The notes: generated from the letters alone by a model not told the origin. A DNA stretch of 26,229 nucleotides from Syntrophaceae bacterium UBA2192 (GCA_002327315.1 DCVI01000181.1:1-26229), one strand, 5' to 3'; counted from the first letter of the stretch, positions 1 to 9,006 are shown. A program made the numbers and translations.

Positions 1-11
1 TAATTAGATGC

Positions 12-584
12 TTAAATATTAAGTTGAGATCCGATTTTCCTCGAAAAGATAAAGGCAAGAATGAGTGAAGGAATAGCAATAATGTACATGGTCAGGTATA
101 AAGCTTGATAGAGATGATCAAGCGACTCGCTGACTTTTCGCAGTGGATTCGCCAATCGGATGTACCCTTTAATCTCATTCTTTTCCTTAATGGGAAGGGC
201 GACATAGAGCATGCTTTCCTGCAGGGTCACACTGAATCGCGTAGCTTTGCCCATCCCCTCTGCTCTAGCTTGCTCAATTTCCGGACGGTTCAGGTGATTA
301 TCCATTTTCTTTGCATCGGCCTCGGAATCCGCTATAACCCCGCCTGAAGGATCGACCAGTGTCACCCGCATATTCAGTTGTTTGGCAATCTCCGGGACCT
401 TGCCTTCAATGCTTTCTCCGGGCATGAGGGCTATGGTTTTTGCGATTCCGATCATTTCATCTTCGATACTCTTCGTTATGATGTCTTTGATCTTCGGCGT
501 GAGGAAAAAATCCATGACAGCGATTGTAAACACAACCAGGATTAAATATGAAGTGAATACTTTCAGAAAACGCATATCTTTCAT
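12..584 (-). CDS. Truncated PhoR paralogue: sensor half only, no kinase
   Basis: This 190-residue protein aligns without gaps to the first ~183 residues of the full PhoR encoded next to it (637-2400). Shared stretches include RPEI-(2)-AR, G-(1)-G-(1)-ATR, YVALPI and GYIRL. It has TM1 at about residues 8-28, a periplasmic sensor domain at about 29-158 and TM2 at about 160-181, then stops nine residues after FSRKI, exactly where PhoR enters HAMP. It has no HAMP, PAS, HisKA or ATPase domain. A GAGAG lies 8 nt before the ATG, and the gene starts 52 nt after the phoR stop on the same strand. Base composition is more AT-rich than phoR. It could be a decayed second kinase whose 3' part lies outside the window, or a standalone sensor that modulates PhoR. 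The homology is clear; the function is not. Confidence 0.75.
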   Translation of the reverse strand: MKDMRFLKVFTSYLILVVFTIAVMDFFLTPKIKDIITKSIEDEMIGIAKTIALMPGESIEGKVPEIAKQLNMRVTLVDPSGGVIADSEADAKKMDNHLNRPEIEQARAEGMGKATRFSVTLQESMLYVALPIKEKNEIKGYIRLANPLRKVSESLDHLYQALYLTMYIIAIPSLILAFIFSRKIGSQLNI

Positions 585-636
585 CGTTTAGCTCTCTTAT
601 AAAAGTAACGCTGAGTATATACTCGATGTCAGTTTT

Positions 637-2400
637 TCATCTTACAGCGTTTTCCCTGTATATCGGGAAATAAAGAGAAACTGTTGTACCACGCCCGAGC
701 TGGCTTTCGATTTCCATTCGGCCTTTGTGGACCAGGATAAGGTGCTTGACGATTGAAAGCCCGAGACCGGTGCCGCCCAGTTCGCGGGACCGACTCTTGT
801 CGACGCGGTAAAAACGCTCACCGAGCCTCGAGACCTCATCTCTCGGAACACCGATCCCCGTGTCGGCAATCCGCACGACCACTGCCTGATCGGGGGCAGG
901 GGCAGCTGAGACTGTAACTTTTCCACCTTCGGGTGTATACTTAACGGCGTTGTCCAGTATGTTGATGAGGATCTGGCTGATGCGGTCTCGATCCGCCCTT
1001 ATGGGGGGGAGGTCTTCGGGAATATCCGAGACAACATCGACACGTTTTTCACGGGCCTTCAGCTGATAAATGTTGAGGACGTTTTCGGCGATCCCCGAAA
1101 GAGACACGCTCTCGAAGCTGAGACGCATCTCTCCCAGTTCTATGTTGGAGATGGTCAGGAGGTCGTCCACGAGCCGGTTGAGCCTTTCCGCATGCTTCGC
1201 GATCGTCAAGAGAAATTTCTTCGCTGTCGCCGGGTCCTCGACGGCCCCTTGTTGAAGGGTCTCAACGAATCCCAGGATGGCTGTAAGTGGGGTCTTGATC
1301 TCGTGAGTCACGTTTGCCACGAAGTCCACCCGCATCCTCTCGAGCTGCTTGAGACGTGTCACGTCGTGGAATACGAGCATGGCCTTTTCTTCGCCCTCTG
1401 CGTAGCCTTTCACCGGCGTGATGCTCACATCCAGAACAAGGGGCTGTTCCTCACCCAGTTCGACTTCCCGCGATACAGAATCTCCGGTAGTCCGGAAGTG
1501 ATCGAGGGCCTTCTGCAGAGTGAGATTCCGGAAGGCTTCCAGCGGGGTTTTTCCGACCATGTCAGCAGAACGGTCACCAAGGAGCGTTTTCATCCCCTGG
1601 TTTACAGTCTCGATACGGCCGTCCCGACTGAGGATCAGGACTCCGTCGATGGCACTGGAGAAAGCAGCCTCGACCTTGGCTTTTTCCTCCTGCAGTGCCA
1701 TGATCCGTTTCTGCAACTCCACCACCATGAAGTTGATGTTCTGGGCAAGCATCCCGATCTCGTCGGAGGAGCGAATCAACAGGGTCCCCGGCAGTTCCCC
1801 TTTTCGAAGCCGCTCCGTAAACTGTTCCATGTCGCGGATCGGCCCGGTCAACTTCCGGGAAAACAGAAATGCAACGAGGATCGAGGACACCAAAACGATG
1901 ATGAAGGACCTGACCAGGATGCCCGTGAACTCCTCCACGGTTCTTCTGACCTCATCGAGAGGGCGGGAAAGGCGTATGTAACCGACGATTTCCGTTCCCT
2001 TCTGGATGGGCAGGGCAACGTATTTCATCTCCTCGCCGCGCGTCTGGCTGTAACGCGTAGCCGTCCCCCGGCCCCGGACCCGGGCTTCCTGAATTTCAGG
2101 CCTATCGAAGTGGCTTCCCATTGCAGCTGCGTCCTGATCCGTTTCCCCTATAACATTTCCGTCGCGATCGATAACCGTCACCCGGGCCTTTGCAACCCGG
2201 GCAATGTCATCGACCCTATTCTTGATTTCCTTCATGGGGTAGAGATCAACAAGCCTCGCATAGGACATGAGCTCGTTTTCGACTTGGGCCTCAAGCTTTG
2301 CCCGGATCTGGTTGCCGGCAAGAATGCCCACGATCCCGATGGCGAGGCACGCAATGACCAGGTAGGTCCCGAAGATCTTGAGGAACAGGCGTCCTTTCAT
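637..2400 (-). CDS. phoR: Phosphate-regulon sensor histidine kinase PhoR
   Basis: This 587-residue inner-membrane kinase is expected to phosphorylate PhoB (10262-10963) when phosphate is low, under control of Pst/PhoU. Visible domains are TM1 (~8-28), a periplasmic domain (~30-160), TM2 (~163-182), HAMP (~184-236), PAS (~243-350), HisKA with phospho-acceptor H366 in VTHEIKTPL, and HATPase_c with N-box N484, G1 DTGIG (513-517) and G2 GTGLG (543-547). The large periplasmic domain differs from E. coli PhoR, which has almost none, and resembles the longer PhoR type common outside enterics. Its ATG is directly adjacent to the phoU stop, so it is the last full gene of the pst operon. The presence of pst and phoU upstream supports PhoR over a generic kinase. 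Confidence 0.93.
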   Translation of the reverse strand: MKGRLFLKIFGTYLVIACLAIGIVGILAGNQIRAKLEAQVENELMSYARLVDLYPMKEIKNRVDDIARVAKARVTVIDRDGNVIGETDQDAAAMGSHFDRPEIQEARVRGRGTATRYSQTRGEEMKYVALPIQKGTEIVGYIRLSRPLDEVRRTVEEFTGILVRSFIIVLVSSILVAFLFSRKLTGPIRDMEQFTERLRKGELPGTLLIRSSDEIGMLAQNINFMVVELQKRIMALQEEKAKVEAAFSSAIDGVLILSRDGRIETVNQGMKTLLGDRSADMVGKTPLEAFRNLTLQKALDHFRTTGDSVSREVELGEEQPLVLDVSITPVKGYAEGEEKAMLVFHDVTRLKQLERMRVDFVANVTHEIKTPLTAILGFVETLQQGAVEDPATAKKFLLTIAKHAERLNRLVDDLLTISNIELGEMRLSFESVSLSGIAENVLNIYQLKAREKRVDVVSDIPEDLPPIRADRDRISQILINILDNAVKYTPEGGKVTVSAAPAPDQAVVVRIADTGIGVPRDEVSRLGERFYRVDKSRSRELGGTGLGLSIVKHLILVHKGRMEIESQLGRGTTVSLYFPIYRENAVR

Positions 2401-3120
2401 TCAGCTATCATCTCTTTTCTCGTCGCAGATGTTGTCGGATGTGTCGCCGGGCCACTGGTGCCTCACGTTGATCCCTGTGACCATGTAAACGACCATGTCC
2501 GCGATCCCCTTGGCATGATCCGCGATGCGTTCCAGGTTCTTCGAGACCTGCATGATCAACAGCGCCCGGTGGACAGTCCGCGTATCCTCGAGCATGAACG
2601 TCAGCAGTTCCCGGAAGATCTGCTCGTTGAGCGTGTCGATGGTCGAATCCATCCGGCGGATGTGGTTGGCCAGCTCGCACTCCTCCCGGACAAAAGCATC
2701 GAGGCTCCCGCGGATCATCTCCCGGGCGATCTCCCCCATCCGCGGCAGGTCGATGTAGGGTTTCAACTGAGGCACCTCATTGAGCTGCAGGACCTTCTCG
2801 GCAATATTCACAGCCATGTCGCCTATCCTCTCGAGGTGACCGTTGATCTTGATGGCCGTCGTGATGAATCGGAGATCCCGGGCGATCGGCTGCCGCAGGG
2901 CCAGAAGACGGATGCATTGCTCCTCGATCTCCGTGTCAAGTTTGTCGATCTCTTTGTCCCCGTCAATGACCTTTCGAGCCAGCTCCGATTTGCGCTCCAA
3001 CAGCGCCACCACGACGTTCTGGATAGCCATCTCGGTCAGCACGCCCGCATAGAGGATGTTCTGCTTGATGTCCTGCAGCTCCCGTTCATAGTGGCTGCTT
3101 GTCCGCTTGATTTCGTCCAT
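2401..3120 (-). CDS. phoU: Phosphate-specific transport accessory protein PhoU
   Basis: The 239-residue helical protein has two PhoU repeats, each with the metal-binding E-x-x-x-D type motif: HLERIGDMAVNIAE and NLERIADHAKGIAD. PhoU couples the Pst transporter to PhoR and restrains PhoR when phosphate is plentiful. The reading frame stays open upstream to 3498, but that part is the antisense-like shadow of pstB. The start at 3120 (MDEIKR) is chosen because the family begins there and an AGGAG lies ~7 nt before the ATG. It begins 20 nt after the pstB stop, and its stop abuts the phoR start codon. Confidence 0.95.
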   Translation of the reverse strand: MDEIKRTSSHYERELQDIKQNILYAGVLTEMAIQNVVVALLERKSELARKVIDGDKEIDKLDTEIEEQCIRLLALRQPIARDLRFITTAIKINGHLERIGDMAVNIAEKVLQLNEVPQLKPYIDLPRMGEIAREMIRGSLDAFVREECELANHIRRMDSTIDTLNEQIFRELLTFMLEDTRTVHRALLIMQVSKNLERIADHAKGIADMVVYMVTGINVRHQWPGDTSDNICDEKRDDS

Positions 3121-3140
3121 GGTTTTCTCCTGATGCCTGC

Positions 3141-3911
3141 TTAACCGAACCGGCCCGTGATGTAATCTTCCGTCTGCTTGTGATCGGGCTTCGTGAAGAT
3201 CTTTTCCGTCGCGTTGAATTCGATGAGCTTGCCGATGTAGAAGAAGCCCGTCATGTCGGAGATACGCGCCGCCTGCTGCATGTTGTGGGTCACGATGATG
3301 ATCGTGTAGAGCTTTTTCAGATCCTGGATCAGTTCCTCGATCTTGGCTGTCGAGATGGGGTCCAGGGCCGACGTGGGCTCGTCCATGAGAAGGACGTCCG
3401 GTTTCATGGCCAGGGCCCTCGCGATGCAGAGCCGCTGCTGCTGGCCACCGGAGAGCATCATGGCCGACTGGTTCAGGATATCCTTCACCTCGTCCCACAG
3501 GACGGCCTGCCTGAGGCTCCGCTCGACGAGCGCCTCGAGATCGATCCTGTTGTTCAGACCGGCCAGCCTGGGACCGTAGGTGATGTTGTTGTATATCGAT
3601 TTCGGGAACGGGTTCGGCTTCTGGAAGACCATTCCGATCCGCCTTCGGATATCGACAGGGTCGACTTTGGCGTCGTAGATGTTATTTCCCTCGAATATGA
3701 CTTCACCCTCGACACGGGTTCCGTCGATGAGATCGTTCATCCGGTTGAGCAGCCGCAATAGTGTCGATTTTCCGCAGCCCGAAGGGCCGATGAGGGCCGT
3801 CACCCGGTTTTGCTCAAAATCCATGGTGATGTCGGTGAGGGCCCTAAAGCCGCCGTAGTAGAAATTGACATTTTTTACATAAATTACACGAGTGTCTTCC
3901 ACCGTTACCAC
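3141..3911 (-). CDS. pstB: Phosphate ABC transporter ATP-binding protein PstB
   Basis: This 256-residue ATPase would power PstSCA phosphate import on the cytoplasmic face. It has Walker A GPSGCGKST (42-50), a Q-loop (VFQKPNPFP), the ABC signature LSGGQQQR and Walker B VLLMDEPTSALDP followed by the switch His in VTHNM. The length is typical of the family. The start is a GTG at 3911, preceded by GGAAG about 7 nt upstream, and it overlaps the end of pstA by 7 nt. ARISD near the C-terminus and FYIGKLIE are typical PstB features. Confidence 0.96.
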   Translation of the reverse strand: MVTVEDTRVIYVKNVNFYYGGFRALTDITMDFEQNRVTALIGPSGCGKSTLLRLLNRMNDLIDGTRVEGEVIFEGNNIYDAKVDPVDIRRRIGMVFQKPNPFPKSIYNNITYGPRLAGLNNRIDLEALVERSLRQAVLWDEVKDILNQSAMMLSGGQQQRLCIARALAMKPDVLLMDEPTSALDPISTAKIEELIQDLKKLYTIIIVTHNMQQAARISDMTGFFYIGKLIEFNATEKIFTKPDHKQTEDYITGRFG

Positions 3912-4792
3912 CTTTTTCTCTTCCTTATAAAACTTCGGATGAAGATCGCAATCAGGTCAACGCCCAGGACGAGCCCTACGAGGACAAGGACCGTTCCGTA
4001 TTGAATGGGCCGGGTCTCCTCTATGTGCGTTCCGGCCGTAGCGAGAACATAGATGTGGAAGGGCAGCGCCATCACCTCGTCGAGGATCGACGAGGGAAGC
4101 TTCGCCGTATAGAAGGCCGCTGCCGTGAACATGATGGGCGCCGTCTCCCCCGCCGCCCGGCCGATACCCAGGATGGATCCTGTGAGGATGCCGGGAAGCG
4201 CGTTCGGCAGCACGATCCGGTAAATCGTCTGCCACTTGGAGACGCCCAGCGCAAGGGAAGCCTCCCGAAAGGTCTGGGGCACCCCCTTGAGGGCCTCCTC
4301 GGAAGCCCCGATGATGGTCGGGAGGATGAGGATCCCCAACGTGAGGGCGCCCGAAAGGATGCATGAGCCGAACTGCAGAAAGACGACGAAGAGCCCGAGA
4401 CCGAAGAGCCCGAAGACGATGGAAGGCACGCCGGCCAGACAATTCACCCCGATCCGGATGATCCGGACGATGGGGCCCTGCTTGGCGTATTCCGTGAGGT
4501 AGATGGCCGACATGATCCCCAGGGGCAGGGCCACGGCAATGGCCCCCAGAGTGAGGTAGAACGTCCCCAGGATGGCGGGCATGATCCCGCCTTTTGTCAT
4601 GGAGTCCGTGGGCGGAAGTGTGAGGAATGCCCAGTTGACGGTCCGAAAACCGTTCAGAAAGATGTATAGAAGGAGTCCTCCCAGGGAAACGGTGATGACG
4701 AGTGCCGACAGCCGCACGAGGGCGAAGAAGAGCCCTTCCTTGAAATAGCGCCATCGCATGGTAGAGGGGATTGCCATCGAACTCCGATTCAT
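3905..4792 (-). CDS. pstA: Phosphate ABC transporter permease PstA
   Basis: The 295-residue permease has about six membrane segments. The EAA-loop region is EASLALGVSKWQTIYRIVLPNALPGI, followed by GIGRAAGETAPIMFTA, which is diagnostic of PstA. It forms the membrane channel with PstC. Its ATG overlaps the pstC stop in an ATGA, giving translational coupling, and its end overlaps pstB by 7 nt. A second in-frame Met six codons in (MAIPST) is possible but lacks the coupling. Confidence 0.95.
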   Translation of the reverse strand: MNRSSMAIPSTMRWRYFKEGLFFALVRLSALVITVSLGGLLLYIFLNGFRTVNWAFLTLPPTDSMTKGGIMPAILGTFYLTLGAIAVALPLGIMSAIYLTEYAKQGPIVRIIRIGVNCLAGVPSIVFGLFGLGLFVVFLQFGSCILSGALTLGILILPTIIGASEEALKGVPQTFREASLALGVSKWQTIYRIVLPNALPGILTGSILGIGRAAGETAPIMFTAAAFYTAKLPSSILDEVMALPFHIYVLATAGTHIEETRPIQYGTVLVLVGLVLGVDLIAIFIRSFIRKRKRW

Positions 4793-5676
4793 AGTGTTCC
4801 GGACCCCACTTCCTTGAACTTGTTGGAAATGTAATCGGCGATGAGGTTGAAGGCCAGGGTCAGCAAAAACAGAACGATCCCCGTCGCAAAGAGGGCATGA
4901 TAGTGCTCGCTTCGGAAGGGTGCTTCACCCATCTCGGCGGCAATGCTTGCCGGCATGGGTCGCACGGAGTCGAAAAGGCTCTCGGGGATCGCCGCAGCGC
5001 CCCCGGCTACCATGAGAACGACCATGGTCTCCCCGATGGCCCGGGCCATCCCGAGGATGACGGCCGTCGAGATGCCGGAGAGCGCCGAGGGAATAATGAC
5101 CTTGAGGATAGTTTCCGATTTTGTCGCCCCCAGCGCATAGGAGGCTTCCTTGAACTCCCGCGGGACATTGTAGAGGGCATCCTCGGATATGCTAGAGATC
5201 GTTGGGACCGCCATGAGTGCCAGCATCAACGAAGCGTTTACGATGTTCAGCCCCGTGGGAAGGTCGAATGTGTCCTGGAGCCACGGCGCGAGCACGACCA
5301 TTCCGAAAAATCCCAGCACGACAGAGGGGAGCCCGGCCAAAAGTTCAATCACTGGCTTCAGGATCTCTTTGATCGACCGGGGAGCGATCTCGGAGATGTA
5401 CACGGCCGAAAGGACCCCCAGCGGCACTGCGATCAGCGTGGACAGGAAGGTCACGATAAAAGACCCGACGATCAACGGCCAGATGCCGAATGCCGGCGGG
5501 TCAAACGTCGGATACCACTCGCTGCCAAAAAGGAAATCCTTGATGGAGACTGCGCGGAAGATGGGGATTCCTTCCCGGAAGAGGAAGGTGACGATCAGGC
5601 CGAGGATCAGAATCGAGACGCAAGCGAAGAGGAAAAATATCCGCCTGATCATCACCTCTTTGAACTTTCGCGTCAT
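4789..5676 (-). CDS. pstC: Phosphate ABC transporter permease PstC
   Basis: This 295-residue membrane protein has the PstC features PLGVLSAVYISEIAP, ELLAGLPSVVLGFFG, and the EAA-like loop EASYALGATKSETILKVIIPSALSGI followed by GMARAIGETMVVLMVAGG. The N-terminal hydrophobic helix is at about residues 11-31. TGGAG sits 7 nt upstream of the ATG. It is separated from pstS by 118 nt containing a strong hairpin (5704-5733) and is coupled to pstA by an ATGA overlap. Confidence 0.95.
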   Translation of the reverse strand: MTRKFKEVMIRRIFFLFACVSILILGLIVTFLFREGIPIFRAVSIKDFLFGSEWYPTFDPPAFGIWPLIVGSFIVTFLSTLIAVPLGVLSAVYISEIAPRSIKEILKPVIELLAGLPSVVLGFFGMVVLAPWLQDTFDLPTGLNIVNASLMLALMAVPTISSISEDALYNVPREFKEASYALGATKSETILKVIIPSALSGISTAVILGMARAIGETMVVLMVAGGAAAIPESLFDSVRPMPASIAAEMGEAPFRSEHYHALFATGIVLFLLTLAFNLIADYISNKFKEVGSGTL

Positions 5677-5703
5677 CCCGGCACTCCAAGTTAAATCGTG
5701 AAA

Positions 5704-5733
5704 GGGCGGCTAACGGGTCTTCCCGCACCGCCC
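5704..5733 (-). terminator. Intercistronic hairpin between pstS and pstC
   Basis: In the minus-strand transcript, GGGCGG (5733-5728) pairs with CCGCCC (5709-5704), and an inner GCGGG pairs with CCCGT around an AAGA loop. Only three T residues follow, so it is at best a leaky terminator. It could equally be a 3' stabiliser of the pstS message. Such hairpins after a periplasmic binding-protein gene usually raise its expression over the permease genes; that role is inferred here. Confidence 0.6.
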
Positions 5734-5794
5734 CTGCTGTTTTGTTTAATTTATATTACGGGGAAAGCCTCGGTCAATCGACAGCAATTCCCCA

Positions 5795-6616
5795 TTATTT
5801 GAGTGGGACAAAGCCTTCCTTCTTGACGATCTTCTGGCCCTCGGGGCCCTTTACGAAGTTGAGGTAGTCGGCAACGGTCGCCTTGGGCTGCCCGTCGGTA
5901 TACATATAGAGCGGCCGGGCGATGGGGAAGGTCCCATTGAGGGCATTCTTGTCGTTGGCGACGATGCCGTTGACCGTAAGGGCCTTCACACTTTTGTTTA
6001 CATAGCCGATTCCCACATAACCGATGGCGTAGCGATTTTTGGAAATGGCCTGGACGACGGCACCGCTTGATGCCTGGAGCTGGGCCGTGGGTGTGACCTT
6101 TTCCTTGTGAAGGATCTTCTCCTGCCAGCTTTCATAGGTCCCGGAGCTCGTGTCGCGGGAAACGACAACGATCTTCAGATCTTTGCCCCCCAGTTCCTTC
6201 CAGTTCTTGATCTTACCCTGGTAGATGAGGGAAAGCTGCTCGATCGTGAGGTTGCTCACAGGGTTGGTCGGATGGACGATCGGGGTGAGGGCATCGATGG
6301 CCACCTTGTGCTCCACCGGGGTCACCGACTTGGACTTGGCCAGTTCGATTTCTTCCTTTTTCATCTCACGCGAGGACATGGCAACCTGTGTCGTCTTGTC
6401 GATGAGGGCCTTGATGCCGTTGCCGGACCCCCCACCGGAGATGGAGATGTTCACATTTGGGTTATTCTTCATATAGGCTTCCGCCGTCGCCTGCCCGATG
6501 GGAAGAACTGTCGTCGAACCGTTCACGATGATCGATTCGGCGGCAAAGGCGGGCAAGATGCCGGTCAAGGAAACGAAAGCAATACTAACCACCAATATTT
6601 TCAGCAATTTTAACAT
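5795..6616 (-). CDS. pstS: Periplasmic phosphate-binding protein PstS
   Basis: The 273-residue protein begins with a Sec signal peptide (hydrophobic core ~5-22, likely cleavage after AFA at ~26). Phosphate-binding signatures are NGSTTVLP near the mature N-terminus, SGGGSGNGIKALI, and SRDTSSGTYESW. It captures phosphate in the periplasm and delivers it to PstCA. The frame opens upstream to 6661, but the start at 6616 is preferred because AGGAGG (6628-6623) lies 6 nt before it and the signal peptide starts there. It is the first gene of the operon and lies downstream of Pho boxes at 6668-6707. Confidence 0.95.
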   Translation of the reverse strand: MLKLLKILVVSIAFVSLTGILPAFAAESIIVNGSTTVLPIGQATAEAYMKNNPNVNISISGGGSGNGIKALIDKTTQVAMSSREMKKEEIELAKSKSVTPVEHKVAIDALTPIVHPTNPVSNLTIEQLSLIYQGKIKNWKELGGKDLKIVVVSRDTSSGTYESWQEKILHKEKVTPTAQLQASSGAVVQAISKNRYAIGYVGIGYVNKSVKALTVNGIVANDKNALNGTFPIARPLYMYTDGQPKATVADYLNFVKGPEGQKIVKKEGFVPLK

Positions 6617-6664
6617 GAATATCCTCCTGATCTGAATTTCCATTTTGGCAGAAGGTAACACACG

Positions 6665-6707
6665 ATTGTTACAATTTGATTACAGCCTCATGAAGATTTC
6701 ATGAAAC
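6665..6707 (-). promoter_or_regulatory. Pho box array and promoter of the pst operon
   Basis: On the minus strand, four 7-mers repeat with an exact 11-bp period: GTTTCAT (6707-6701), TCTTCAT (6696-6690), CTGTAAT (6685-6679) and TTGTAAC (6674-6668). This matches the known PhoB site architecture (7-mers spaced by 4 bp, consensus CTGTCAT). AACAAT (6670-6665), 8 bp after CTGTAAT, is a possible -10 and overlaps the fourth repeat. PhoB binding is inferred from sequence. Confidence 0.8.
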
Positions 6708-6782
6708 CTGAAAGCCTATTTCTTTTAATATCTTTTCAATATAAATTTGCCTATAATGCTTCTCCTCTTTAGTGAAAGGCGA

Positions 6783-7679
6783 ATGATATTGGATAGATAT
6801 ATTGAATTAGAGCAATCATTCCTGAAGCAAAATGGGTACAGGCTGGGATCTTCATCGCAGTTTCGACACATCTATGAATTGCTGCTGTCAAAGATAAGGA
6901 ACTCTCCGATTATCTTCAACAAAAATCAATATTGGGGAAAACTGTTGACAGCGGAGCAGATAATCGATTACATCGTTTCGGCTCTGAGAGCCTATTGGAT
7001 TGACGCACCTGCGGACTATATATGGTCCCCCGTGGATCCGGACTCAGTCATGTTTAAGAAGCCCAATTACTGGTCGGAAGCAAGTCCCGTAGATACGGTT
7101 GCACTCCAGCAGGCGGCTGCCCGATACATCGAAGAACCGTGGATGCAGCTGAATATAATAGACTGGTATATTCTCAACGGCTTTATTTTCGACGAACTTC
7201 TAAGGACTTCTGAACTGACTCAATCCGAAGCGCTTTCCAGGGGAATTAGAAGGGAACACGTTGTTCCCGGGGCAAAATCTTTCAATTCGGTCTTCGATAA
7301 GCTGGGCCGCGACCGGGTAAAGTCGATCATCCTTTGGTTTCTTATACCGGCCGTATTGCTGTGCCTCTACTATTTTGGCCATAGTACGATCGCAGCGCTG
7401 GTCTTGTTACCCTACACCTTGTACATGGCCGTATATCTGCTTTCTTTGCCCGAGCGTTTTTCGGAAAAAAGGAAATTGAAGCCGGTCTCGTGTGATTTCA
7501 TTCAACGGCAGAACAGGCTGTCACAATTGTATCAGATTGTCAGCGCATCGGCATTCAACCCCTCGAGGCTCAAAGAACAGATGACGGACAATGAAGGATG
7601 CGGCATCCATCTCAACCCGGTTATCCAAGTCATCGTTGATAGAGCAATAGAGCGCGATCCCTCCGTCTTTACGATTTGA
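6783..7679 (+). CDS. Unrecognised two-TM protein upstream of the phosphate permease
   Basis: I do not recognise this 298-residue protein. It has a soluble N-terminal region (~1-180) rich in aromatic residues, with two adjacent membrane segments at about 181-199 and 201-221 and a short charged C-terminal tail. There is no signal peptide. The frame extends back to a TTG at 6747, but the ATG at 6783 with AAAGG 4 nt upstream fits better. A TATAAT at 6752-6757 could be its -10; no convincing -35 was seen. It is divergent from pstS and 133 nt upstream of the PiT gene on the same strand, so a link to phosphate uptake is possible but unproven. Confidence 0.7.
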   Translation: MILDRYIELEQSFLKQNGYRLGSSSQFRHIYELLLSKIRNSPIIFNKNQYWGKLLTAEQIIDYIVSALRAYWIDAPADYIWSPVDPDSVMFKKPNYWSEASPVDTVALQQAAARYIEEPWMQLNIIDWYILNGFIFDELLRTSELTQSEALSRGIRREHVVPGAKSFNSVFDKLGRDRVKSIILWFLIPAVLLCLYYFGHSTIAALVLLPYTLYMAVYLLSLPERFSEKRKLKPVSCDFIQRQNRLSQLYQIVSASAFNPSRLKEQMTDNEGCGIHLNPVIQVIVDRAIERDPSVFTI

Positions 7680-7812
7680 TTTTGAAAGATGGGAAGAAAG
7701 AAAGTACGTTTCATACGAAGCCGATACTGAACCGGCAGGCGTACACCCTATTGCTGTTAAAGCAATGGCTGAGGTCTGAAAAGGAACATCTGCCTGGAGA
7801 GCGAACTAACAT

Positions 7813-8817
7813 ATGGACAGCTCATTGATCTTTGTCATCTTCATCGTGTTCGTCGCTCTGGCGTTTGATTTCATCAATGGCTTTCATGACGCCGCAAACT
7901 CCATTGCGACCGTGGTTTCGACACGCGTCCTGAAGCCCCACCATGCGGTCATGATGGCTGCTTTCTTCAACTGCATTGCCGGCTTCTTTATCAGTGTGCA
8001 GGTAGCCAAGACCATCGGAACAGGGATCATCGACCCGGCAATTATCGATAATCTCCTGATTGTGGCTGCTCTTGGCGGAGCCATCACCTGGAATCTAATC
8101 ACCTGGTGGATGGGCCTTCCCAGCAGTTCTTCCCACGCCCTGATAGGCGGCTTAATCGGTGCGGGTATTATGAAGGGGGGAACGGACGTTCTGGTCTGGA
8201 AGGGAATTATCAAGACGTCAGTTTTTATTGTGATTTCCCCCACTGTCGGATTGATACTTGGGTTTGCATTTATGATCATCGTCATGAACATTACAAGCCG
8301 CAGCACGAGCCCCATCAGCAGAGCAAATCATGTGTTCAGGCGGTTGCAGCTTTTCTCAGCGGCCGTGTACAGCACAAGCCACGGCATGAACGATGCCCAG
8401 AAAACCATGGGGATTATCGCCATTGTTCTCTTCAGCAACGGTTATCTGGGAGAGACATTTTACATTCCTTTCTGGGTTGAAGTAATCTGTTATCTGGTCA
8501 TCGGGTTGGGAACGATGTCTGGTGGCTGGCGTATCGTCAAAACGATGGGAACAAAGATAACAAAACTCGAACCGGTGGGAGGGTTCTGCGCGGAAACGGC
8601 TGCAGCGACTGCCATTATCGGGGCGTCGTTGGCGGGCATTCCCGTGAGCACTACCCACACCATCACCGGGGCGATCATGGGCGTTGGGTCTACCAAGCGG
8701 CTCTCGGCTGTCCGCTGGGGAGTTGCCAGAAATATCATCTGGGCTTGGATTTTAACCATACCCGTGTCGGCTTTGCTTTCCATTGGCATCTATCTCTGCT
8801 GCTTATCCTTTTCATGA
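7813..8817 (+). CDS. pit: PiT-family inorganic phosphate permease
   Basis: The 334-residue multi-pass inner-membrane protein has the two inverted PiT signatures: DFINGFHDAANSIATVVSTR near the N-terminus, and SHGMNDAQKTMGIIA plus PVSTTHTITGAIMGVGSTKR in the second half. PiT proteins import metal-phosphate or cation-coupled phosphate with lower affinity than Pst. A PhoU-like DUF47 partner, often next to such permeases, is absent here; the preceding gene is an unrelated two-TM protein. GGAG lies 13 nt before the ATG, a rather long spacing. No Pho box was seen in the 133 nt upstream. Confidence 0.92.
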   Translation: MDSSLIFVIFIVFVALAFDFINGFHDAANSIATVVSTRVLKPHHAVMMAAFFNCIAGFFISVQVAKTIGTGIIDPAIIDNLLIVAALGGAITWNLITWWMGLPSSSSHALIGGLIGAGIMKGGTDVLVWKGIIKTSVFIVISPTVGLILGFAFMIIVMNITSRSTSPISRANHVFRRLQLFSAAVYSTSHGMNDAQKTMGIIAIVLFSNGYLGETFYIPFWVEVICYLVIGLGTMSGGWRIVKTMGTKITKLEPVGGFCAETAAATAIIGASLAGIPVSTTHTITGAIMGVGSTKRLSAVRWGVARNIIWAWILTIPVSALLSIGIYLCCLSFS

Positions 8818-9006
8818 TTCATATTTTCCTTATCTCCTAATGAATCTGGATGGCGTCTCTCTTCGGACTGGAAGATGGCGCGGCGAACCGGTGCGCATTT
8901 TCTCAGTAAGGAATCAACGCGGTCTCCAACAGCATGGAAAAGGAAAAAAGCCGAAGGCAAATGACCTGCTCAGAAGATCATCGTAATCCGTTGAACCAGG
9001 AAGTGT

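Noticed and set aside
1192..3144. 650-codon open frame on the plus strand
   Set aside because: It lies fully antisense to phoR and phoU, whose domain motifs are unmistakable, and its translation is low-complexity, rich in D, H, R and L as expected from a GC-rich shadow frame.
3121..3498. N-terminal extension of the PhoU frame
   Set aside because: The extension is an alternate-frame reading of pstB; PhoU homology and an AGGAG site begin at 3120.
8818..9006. Convergent gap between pit and the hydrolase gene, searched for a terminator or small gene
   Set aside because: No stable hairpin with a T-run; the 67-codon frame there overlaps the pit end and has no ribosome-binding site or recognisable sequence.
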